A stretch of 35,686 bases of DNA from a virus, in IMG/VR virus record IMGVR_UViG_3300048586_000896, positions 1 through 35,686 of that record; one strand, given 5' to 3'. This document shows, in pieces, positions 30,269 to 35,686 of the stretch. Below the pieces are notes generated by a model. The model worked only from the letters and a program-made list of their open reading frames with translations. It had not been told where the DNA came from and ran no database searches. Both the position numbers and the translations under genes were made by a program. Numbering within the stretch: position 1 is the stretch's first letter; each line of letters opens with the position of its first letter.

Positions 30269-30588
30269 GGCCAGCCTCCCGGCCGAAATCGCCGTCTGTT
30301 GCGAAAAGGATGGCGTTTCGAGAATTTCTCGCGCTGTGGACCCCCGCGGTCCCTGTCCCCAGGGCAGGAAGTCGGCGACCACCCCGGTTCTGCTCGCGGT
30401 GAGACGATGACGAGGAAGCTGGTCTGCGTGATCGACCCCACAAGCTGCTCCAATGTGAGCGCGCGGACGATCGCGGGGATGCGGCATTCGACATAGGTTG
30501 CGTTCTGCGTGCCGACGGTGCGCCGCAACACGACGTCCTCGCCACGACGGGCGAGCCTACGGTCGAGCTGGGCGCGAAGCTGGTTCAA
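30220..30588 (-). pseudogene. Head-tail joining protein, 3' part replaced
   Basis: The first 65 residues (RAQLDRRLARRGEDVVLRRT, then IVRALTLEQLVGSITQTSF and LVIVSP) match a phage head-tail joining protein family that I would expect to run on for about 50 more residues. After VSP the frame enters the shared cos-like block and then overlaps terS, reading unlikely Arg/Pro-rich sequence. So the gene is fused to the packaging site by deletion. The start is a TTG overlapping the upstream stop. Confidence 0.55.
30327..30384. other. Candidate cos/packaging block, copy B
   Basis: TCTCGCGCTGT (30327-30337), GGTCCC at 30349 and AAGTCG..GACCACCC (30369-30384) repeat the block at 15142-15199 with the same outer spacing. 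It begins 59 bp upstream of terS, the usual place for a cos or pac site. Cleavage has not been shown. Confidence 0.5.
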
Positions 30589-31004
30589 CGGGCGCTGACC
30601 TTCACGCTGAGCGCCGTGTTCGCGTAGGTGCCGACGCTGGTGATCTTCACGCGCATCGCCGATCCCAGGATGCCGTCGACACAGGTGTCGTCAGTAAGGG
30701 AGCCGTCGCTCGGCGTGATGGCCGTGGTCTTCGGCGTGAGCCCGGACAGGTTGATGACCTTGGTTGCGCTCGCCGTGGTGAAGGCGAAGCATGCGATGTC
30801 GATCCAGGTCTGGCCGTCGTCGAGCGTCACCTGCACATACGCTTTGAGGCTGGTGCCTCCCGAGCCGTAGGACAGCTTCGCCTCGATGGTGGCCGCGAGG
30901 ATGCCCTCCAGGTTCTGCACGGGCGTCTGTGCGACGCCGCTGAGCGCCGTCGTTATGGCCAGGCTGGCAAGGCTGTAATCGCCGGGGTTCAACATGGCGG
31001 TCAT
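30585..31004 (-). CDS. Phage connector-region structural protein
   Basis: The 139-residue, beta-rich protein starts MTAMLNPGDYSLASLAITTA and contains AYVQVTLDDGQTWIDIACFA and GILGSAMRVKITSVGTY. I recall similar proteins in head-to-tail regions of alphaproteobacterial phages. Its ATG overlaps the upstream stop (ATGA). A neck or decoration role is likely from position. Confidence 0.65.
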   Translation of the reverse strand: MTAMLNPGDYSLASLAITTALSGVAQTPVQNLEGILAATIEAKLSYGSGGTSLKAYVQVTLDDGQTWIDIACFAFTTASATKVINLSGLTPKTTAITPSDGSLTDDTCVDGILGSAMRVKITSVGTYANTALSVKVSAR

Positions 31005-31615
31005 CCGAAAACGAGGTTTCGATAGGGGGTGAGCAGCGCCTCGGCTTCTGTCGGAAGCTGCGAATGCGTGCCGGCGAAGTAGGAGGTGGCGCCCGCGCCA
31101 TCGACAGTTTCGCTGCGGATGAGCGGGTCGCGGGTGCGGGCCATGTAGTTGCCCTTCACGGTGATCAGCGTGGCGCGCTCGACGTCGTAGGGCAGTGTCC
31201 GGCCGCTATCGCCAGGCAGGACGTAGCCGGCGCTGTAGGTGAGGATCAGGGTGCCGGAAGGCCAGTCGGTGCGGGCGCCGTCGGCGTCGAGCCGGTAGAG
31301 CCCGCCCTCGGTGTCGTCGACCTCCGTGGCGACTACCTCCAGAGCCTCGCCGTTGCGCGTGGTGCTGGTGAGGCTGATCAGAGGCCAGCGGGATAGGAGG
31401 ATAGCGGCGCGCGGGCAGCGCAGCGTCAGGTGCTCGGCGACCGTCTCCACCGCAAAGACGCGGTTGCACCAGCCGGCCACCGCATCGCTCGCCTGATCAA
31501 TGAGGCTGGCGAGATAGGCGTCATCGGCGCCGTCGGTAATGTCGAGTTCGGATTTGACCGCCGCGACCGTAGTGAGCCGCCTTCCCGATGCCCGTTCCTG
31601 CACAACTACCGACAT
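31001..31615 (-). CDS. Head-tail connector, gp6-like (element B)
   Basis: The 204-residue protein has the connector start (TTVAAVKSELDITDGADDAY, then LASLIDQASDAVAGWCNRVF) followed by a beta-rich part with LTYSAGYVLPGD and a C-terminal helix-rich end. The family docks under the portal ring. It is longer than its element A counterpart at 9607-9933. A 51-nt gap separates it from the next gene upstream. Confidence 0.8.
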   Translation of the reverse strand: MSVVVQERASGRRLTTVAAVKSELDITDGADDAYLASLIDQASDAVAGWCNRVFAVETVAEHLTLRCPRAAILLSRWPLISLTSTTRNGEALEVVATEVDDTEGGLYRLDADGARTDWPSGTLILTYSAGYVLPGDSGRTLPYDVERATLITVKGNYMARTRDPLIRSETVDGAGATSYFAGTHSQLPTEAEALLTPYRNLVFG

Positions 31616-31666
31616 GGCGGCCTCGTGGGTTGTCGGGGAGCGCGTGTCGGCACGCTCCCCTCTCCG

Positions 31667-31849
31667 TCAGCGCTTGGCGGTGCCAGTGGTGAGCATGACG
31701 CTCACCGGCTCGCTGGTGCGGCTGGAGACGACGAGTGCGCCGTCATCCTGCCGGGTCAGCCACAGACGGCCGTGCGCCGCGCAAAGCTCGGTGAGGAGCT
31801 TCGTGAAGGCAGCGGGCGTCATGGGCTTGGCGGTGTCGGCCATGGTCAC
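31667..31849 (-). CDS. Small phage protein, 60 residues
   Basis: The frame gives KPMTPAAFTKLLTELCAAHG then RLWLTRQDDGALVVSSRTSE. A GTG at 31849 overlaps the upstream stop as GTGA; an ATG at 31843 is the alternative. The helix-strand-strand layout fits a small folded protein. Unknown function in the capsid operon. Confidence 0.55.
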   Translation of the reverse strand: MTMADTAKPMTPAAFTKLLTELCAAHGRLWLTRQDDGALVVSSRTSEPVSVMLTTGTAKR

Positions 31850-32262
31850 ACCGGAACCGCGTGCGGACGGCCCAGGATGGCCAGCGCAGCGATCGGCGAG
31901 TTGCCGCTGTCCGCGCCGGTCGGCGTGATCGTGAGGCGGGTGTACCGCTTGTTGCCGACGTAGCCGAGCTTCCTCGAAACACCGTCGTTCGCGTAGGTGA
32001 AGGCGGCTTCGGCCTCCGTGCCGATCAGGTCAGCGTCGGCGACGGCCGCCGCGCCATCCATGTTCGAAGCGTCGCTTTCCTCGAGCAGCACCGCATACGT
32101 CGCGTTGGCATCGCTGAGCGTGCCGGTGACGATGGCATAGGTCAGCGTCTCGTAACCGGCCTTGTCGATGATGGCACCGACCCAGGGAGTGGTGCCGGCG
32201 TCGGTGTAGGTGCCCGGTGCGATGACCGGGCGGATGGTGATGTTGTTGGCGTGGTCGCGCAT
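31846..32262 (-). CDS. Conserved capsid-adjacent phage protein (element B)
   Basis: The 138-residue relative of 11190-11579, also directly downstream of the capsid gene. Shared text: VLLEESD, RKLGYVGNKRYTRLTITPT and GRPHAVPV at the end. ATG at 32262 lies 8 nt after AAGGAG; the ATG at 32268 is only 2 nt from it. A capsid surface role is plausible. Confidence 0.7.
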   Translation of the reverse strand: MRDHANNITIRPVIAPGTYTDAGTTPWVGAIIDKAGYETLTYAIVTGTLSDANATYAVLLEESDASNMDGAAAVADADLIGTEAEAAFTYANDGVSRKLGYVGNKRYTRLTITPTGADSGNSPIAALAILGRPHAVPV

Positions 32263-32274
32263 GGTCATGGCTCC

Positions 32275-33837
32275 TTACGAGGTCGCGCAGCGGATCTTGC
32301 GCAGGGCTTCGGCCAGCGTCATGCCGGCGCCGACTCGGCGGCGGGCATGAAAGCGAACCTTGCCGGCGGTGCGCTGCGTGTAGGGATCGGCGAAGATCGA
32401 CATGCCGACGCGATCGAACACGCGATAGGCGGCGTTGAAGTCGCCGAAGATGATGGGCTCGGCGGCGGAGCCGACATCATCCATCGTCGGGTCTTCGATG
32501 ACCGGGCGACCCAGGATCGTTTCCGGCTGGCCAGCGGTGAGCGCGGGCTGCCAGAGATAGGCACCGGAGCCGGCGTCCTTGAGCTTGCGGATGGCGGCGA
32601 GGGTGCTGCCGTTCATCATCCACACGCCGCGGTTGCGATAGTACGCCGGCACCTCATAGAACGCGTCGATCAGGAGATCGGCCGGCGCCGAGCCCAGCGT
32701 CGAGCCGTTGCCCGTGAAGCTGTAGGCGACGTCGGTGTACGCCATGACGCCCTTGGGCTTCTTGACGCCGTCGCCGTCCATCAGGGCAGCGGCCTCCAGG
32801 CGGCCGAACTCTTCGGCGAGGTCGAAGGCGACTTCGGACTCGACGTTGACGGCGCTGTCTTCGAGCAGCTTCAGGCTGACGTCGACGTAGCAGGCCATCT
32901 CGTGGATCGGCACCTCGACTTGGCCGTAGGTGCTGCCGGTTTCGGTGCGGGTTTCCGTTTCGCCGACCCAGTAGCCGGTCGGACGGCCGGTGCGCTTCGG
33001 CAGGATGACCTCACCCGCCGACGTGCTCGACACGCGGGCGGCCTGCCGGATCGGCGAGCGCTCGACGATGCCCTTTATGACTTCGGTCTGGAACTCGCTC
33101 GGCGCGAGGTAGCCGCCCATCTCGTCATTGCTGACGGTGAGCGCCTTGAGATCGTCGGCGCCGGCCTTGTCGCCGCGGCGCAGATAGGCGGTGAACGCCT
33201 TGCGTTCCTCGCTCGGCTCCGCCTTGTCGGTGTCCGTGGCCGGGCGATTGGTCTTCGCCTCCAGCTTGTCGAGCCGGGTGATGATGGCCGGGAAGCCCTT
33301 CACCGCTTCGGCGACCTCGCCGATCTTCGTTTCCAGTGCCGCAATTTCCGGCGCGGCGCCGTTCTCGTTGTCCATCACGGACTCCTTTCCGGGCTGCGCG
33401 CCCTTTGCTGCAGTGATCTTGGCGCCGGGGTGCATCCCGACGGCCACGATGGAGATTTCCAGGAGGTCGAGCGCGGAGATGGTGCGGCCTCCGCCCTTGC
33501 GGGGCGCCGCCTTCTTGGTCGCGAATCCGATGCTCAGCGCCGGCAGCGCCTTGGCCTTCACCAGGGCGAGGATTTCCTTCGCGCGGACCACTTCGTTGAT
33601 GAGCAGCCGGCCCTTCACCACGAGGCCCTGAGCGGTCTCGGCGATGGATTCCCAGACGCCGACCGTCTCCTTCTGCTCGTGGAACGCCATCATCGGGAGC
33701 GGGCCGGTGACGCCCTTGAAGCTGCCCGGCAGGATCTCGTCGCCGATCCTGTCGGCAGAGCCGAACGGCCAGGCGATGCCCTCGATGGTGCCTTCGTCGT
33801 CGACCGTGAAGGCGACCTTGACCTCAATCCTGTCCAT
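32275..33837 (-). CDS. Prohead protease fused to HK97 major capsid protein
   Basis: Residues 1-150 are a U35 prohead protease with H53 (AFHEQK), S102 (ALSIGF) and D124/E127, aligned residue for residue with the separate protease of element A. Residues from about 155 are a capsid protein: a helical delta domain (LETKIGEVAEAVKGFPAI), then MGGYLAPSEFQTEVIKGI, MDGDGVKKPKGVMAY and a C-terminal fold end. At codon 155 an in-frame ATG (33375) has AAGGAG 6 nt upstream, so a free 366-residue capsid protein is probably also made. Fusions of this kind are known in HK97-like phages. The start overlaps the portal gene by 14 nt. Confidence 0.92.
   Translation of the reverse strand: MDRIEVKVAFTVDDEGTIEGIAWPFGSADRIGDEILPGSFKGVTGPLPMMAFHEQKETVGVWESIAETAQGLVVKGRLLINEVVRAKEILALVKAKALPALSIGFATKKAAPRKGGGRTISALDLLEISIVAVGMHPGAKITAAKGAQPGKESVMDNENGAAPEIAALETKIGEVAEAVKGFPAIITRLDKLEAKTNRPATDTDKAEPSEERKAFTAYLRRGDKAGADDLKALTVSNDEMGGYLAPSEFQTEVIKGIVERSPIRQAARVSSTSAGEVILPKRTGRPTGYWVGETETRTETGSTYGQVEVPIHEMACYVDVSLKLLEDSAVNVESEVAFDLAEEFGRLEAAALMDGDGVKKPKGVMAYTDVAYSFTGNGSTLGSAPADLLIDAFYEVPAYYRNRGVWMMNGSTLAAIRKLKDAGSGAYLWQPALTAGQPETILGRPVIEDPTMDDVGSAAEPIIFGDFNAAYRVFDRVGMSIFADPYTQRTAGKVRFHARRRVGAGMTLAEALRKIRCATS
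33376..33386 (-). promoter_or_regulatory. Internal ribosome-binding site for free capsid protein
   Basis: AGGAG-T-CCGTG followed by ATG (33375-33373) lies inside the protease-capsid fusion, at the boundary of the two domains. The product would start MDNENGAAPEIAALE, like a normal capsid scaffold domain. Spacing is ideal. Confidence 0.6.
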
Positions 33838-35017
33838 CGGCCGGCCTCGTGGTGATGTTGGGGTTCTCGTATGTGCCGCCGCCGCCGTCGGTGCGGGGCG
33901 GCAGGCCCAGCCAATCGCGGCCTTCGTCGGCGCTCAGGACTTCGGACGCCCGCAGCGAGTTGATCGCCGTGGCGCGTTCGGTGAGGCTGGCGCGCGTGAG
34001 GTCGTCGCGATCGAAGCGGATGCGCACGGTGCCGCGATCTTCCGGCGCTATCAGCGCGCGGGACAGGCACGCCTCAAGGCTGCGCAGCCATGGCTCCAGC
34101 GAGAACACGAGGAATTCGCGAGTGGCCTGTTCCATGTTGGACCAGGTCTGGCGCGTCATCTCGTACAAGAGGCCGGGAGGCACCCGGAACGCGCGGCAGA
34201 TTTCCTCAACCTGATAGCGGCGCATCTCGAGGAACTGCGCATCGGCCGACGTCATCGTGAGCGGGTTGAAGGTGCCGCCGGCATAGAGAACGGCAGTCGA
34301 GCCCGCGTTCTCGCCGCCCTCATGCGCCGCGCGCCAGGCAGCCTTGATTCGACCGATGTTCGACGGGCCGACGTTGGCGTCTTTCGGGAACTGGATCACT
34401 CCGCCGGGACGGGCACCCTTGCGAAAGAAGTTGCCGGCGTGCCGCTCCATCTCGCGGGCTGCGCCGATCGCCTCGCGGGCCAGTGTGACGGGCGATTTCG
34501 AGAACGCGCTTCGCAGGTGGACGACGTCGCGGGCGGGCAGCATGGCCGCGCCGAGCCTGTATCGCGGTTCCCCGGTGTCCTCGTAGGTGACGGTGATCAG
34601 GCCGGCCTTGTAGTGGATCAGCTCCACCGGCTTGCCATCGGCGCGGCCGACATAGGCCAGCCCGCCTGCGTCGTTCAACAGCGCCGCGGCGACCAGATCG
34701 CGCAAGAACTCCATACCGGAGAGCCAGTCGTTTACCTGCCCGTGAAGCAGGACGGCGGCCGGGTGCGTCTCGTCGGCTTCCCAGCGCTCGCCGGCCAGCC
34801 GTTCAACGAACACGTCGAGCGTGGCGCAGGCTTCGGAGATGACGCGGACGGCAGCGGCGACAGCGGGGACGTGAAGGGCACCGGTGCCCCACAAGGCCAG
34901 GTTGCCAGGCGCAACCCCGGTGAACAGTTCAATCAGCTCGGCGTCGGGATCGGCGAGGGTCGCCGCCTTCGTCTCGACTGCCGGGGTTCGGAACGGCCAC
35001 CATGCCATTGCCAGCAT
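33824..35017 (-). CDS. HK97-family portal protein (element B)
   Basis: The 397-residue paralogue of the portal at 13804-15030. Shared landmarks: VPAVAAAVRVISEACATLDV, VVHLRSAFSKSPVTLAREAI, ERHAGNFFRKGARPGGVI and CRAFRVPPGLLYEMTRQTWS. First gene of late operon B, with only 65 bp before the divergent gene at 35083. ATG at 35017 or 35008; neither has a clear ribosome-binding site. Confidence 0.95.
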   Translation of the reverse strand: MLAMAWWPFRTPAVETKAATLADPDAELIELFTGVAPGNLALWGTGALHVPAVAAAVRVISEACATLDVFVERLAGERWEADETHPAAVLLHGQVNDWLSGMEFLRDLVAAALLNDAGGLAYVGRADGKPVELIHYKAGLITVTYEDTGEPRYRLGAAMLPARDVVHLRSAFSKSPVTLAREAIGAAREMERHAGNFFRKGARPGGVIQFPKDANVGPSNIGRIKAAWRAAHEGGENAGSTAVLYAGGTFNPLTMTSADAQFLEMRRYQVEEICRAFRVPPGLLYEMTRQTWSNMEQATREFLVFSLEPWLRSLEACLSRALIAPEDRGTVRIRFDRDDLTRASLTERATAINSLRASEVLSADEGRDWLGLPPRTDGGGGTYENPNITTRPADGQD

Positions 35018-35082
35018 ATGCGGGGATGCGCGCGCGCTCCGCTAATGGTTTAATCGGGGAATTCATGGCTCGGGAGGGGACT

Positions 35083-35475
35083 ATGGAGCCGGACGTCTAC
35101 ATACCGCTTCTATCAGCGCTCGTCGGCGCGTTGGTAGGAAGTGCGGGCACAGTTGCCACAGTATGGGTTCAGGCTCGGCGCGAAGACCGACGTGACCGCC
35201 GCGAACTCGCCTTTCGCATAGCATCAGAGCAACAAGCCAGGCACATCGAAACCGCCGAAAAATCCAGCGACGGCGGGAACATTATGCCCATAGACGCCTA
35301 TCTCGCCCATAGTTTCGCACTGGTGAAGGCGGTCGAAAATGGCCCCTTGACGGTTAAGGTGCTCAAGCAGATCAGTGCCGAAGTCGATCCGCTGTATGCT
35401 CACCTTCTTGCCGAGCACGAAAAGGCAGGAAATCAGGCCGCTAACCCGCCAGCCGCGTCACCCGGCCAGACCTGA
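35083..35475 (+). CDS. Small membrane-anchored protein
   Basis: The 130-residue product has one N-terminal membrane helix (YIPLLSALVGALVGSAGTVA, about residues 6-25), then a basic RREDRRDRREL stretch and helical cytoplasmic sequence, with a Pro/Ala-rich end. ATG at 35083 follows GGGAGG with good spacing. It could be a holin-like or accessory phage membrane protein, but a single membrane helix with a long charged tail is not diagnostic. It overlaps the convergent gene at its end. Confidence 0.6.
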   Translation: MEPDVYIPLLSALVGALVGSAGTVATVWVQARREDRRDRRELAFRIASEQQARHIETAEKSSDGGNIMPIDAYLAHSFALVKAVENGPLTVKVLKQISAEVDPLYAHLLAEHEKAGNQAANPPAASPGQT

Positions 35476-35686
35476 GATATGTAATCAGGTCGTCCTCAAA
35501 GGCATAGTATCGTCCGCCAATCTCCTTTACCGGCGATCCGGGTTGCTTTGACAGCGTGTCGCGCACGAAGTCGGGGCCCACCCCGATTCGCTTGCCGATC
35601 GCGCCCAACGTCCAGATGATGCGCGGCCGCGCCGGCGGCGCTAGCATCCGGTCCGCGACTTCGGGGGTGAGCGGTGGCTTCGTCAT
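35441..35686 (-). CDS. Small winged-helix/excisionase-like DNA-binding protein
   Basis: The 81-residue frame has IIWTLGAIGKRIGVGPDFVR then GGRYYAFEDDLITYLRSG, the helix-turn-helix plus wing pattern seen in MerR/excisionase-like and packaging (Nu1-type) proteins. The ATG is at the last base of the window, so an upstream start cannot be excluded. Confidence 0.6.
   Translation of the reverse strand: MTKPPLTPEVADRMLAPPARPRIIWTLGAIGKRIGVGPDFVRDTLSKQPGSPVKEIGGRYYAFEDDLITYLRSGRVTRLAG

Noticed and set aside
1-35686. CRISPR array, tRNA or rRNA genes, insertion sequences.
   Set aside because: No regularly spaced repeats, no cloverleaf-like segment I could recognise, and no transposase were seen.

Overview
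The window is GC-rich DNA from what looks like an alphaproteobacterium, possibly of the Sphingomonadales. The base composition and the relatives I recognise for the small phage genes fit this, but no housekeeping gene confirms it. Almost everything is phage-derived. There is no rRNA, tRNA or CRISPR array, and no intact integrase.

Layout. Two related prophage-like elements (A, about 1-15,030; B, about 21,531-35,017) lie in the same orientation. Each reads left to right as: a leftward gene (Tat-signal protein in A, acidic DDEP-LGW protein in B); a divergent gap holding a ~220-nt structured RNA; rightward small early genes, including one member of a shared MAGEVEISGDD family; then a long leftward operon. 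That operon runs from a portal gene at its right end, through protease, major capsid and connector genes, to terS, terL and a multi-zinc-finger protein at its left end. Having terS-terL downstream of portal and capsid genes is unusual, and both elements share it. Operon A also has a tail tube, a tape measure and an HNH nuclease. Operon B has no recognisable tail gene, its protease and capsid genes are fused, and its head-tail joining gene is truncated. No baseplate, fibre or clear lysis gene is visible, so these may be capsid-forming satellites or decayed prophages.

The middle block (about 16.0-21.4 kb) is the wreck of a third element: a start/stop-overlapping leftward operon with a chimeric gene (integrase N-terminus joined to a primase/helicase-type C-terminus), a frameshifted gene and an S49 head peptidase cut short where a lower-GC cargo pair (DUF6161-like membrane protein, AlbA_2-domain protein) was joined on.

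Most notable: (1) the two RNA elements, whose helices keep pairing through compensatory changes and carry repeated hexaloops of pattern YGYCAR; (2) a phage-borne ribosomal protein bL12 homologue with a C-terminal extension of about 70 residues, placed just after RNA copy 2; (3) a protease-capsid fusion with an internal ribosome-binding site and ATG at the start of the capsid part; (4) a lower-GC gene pair (25,645-27,233) with a PUA/EVE-like domain and membrane segments, a candidate defence system; (5) a 58-bp block, candidate cos site, shared by both elements.
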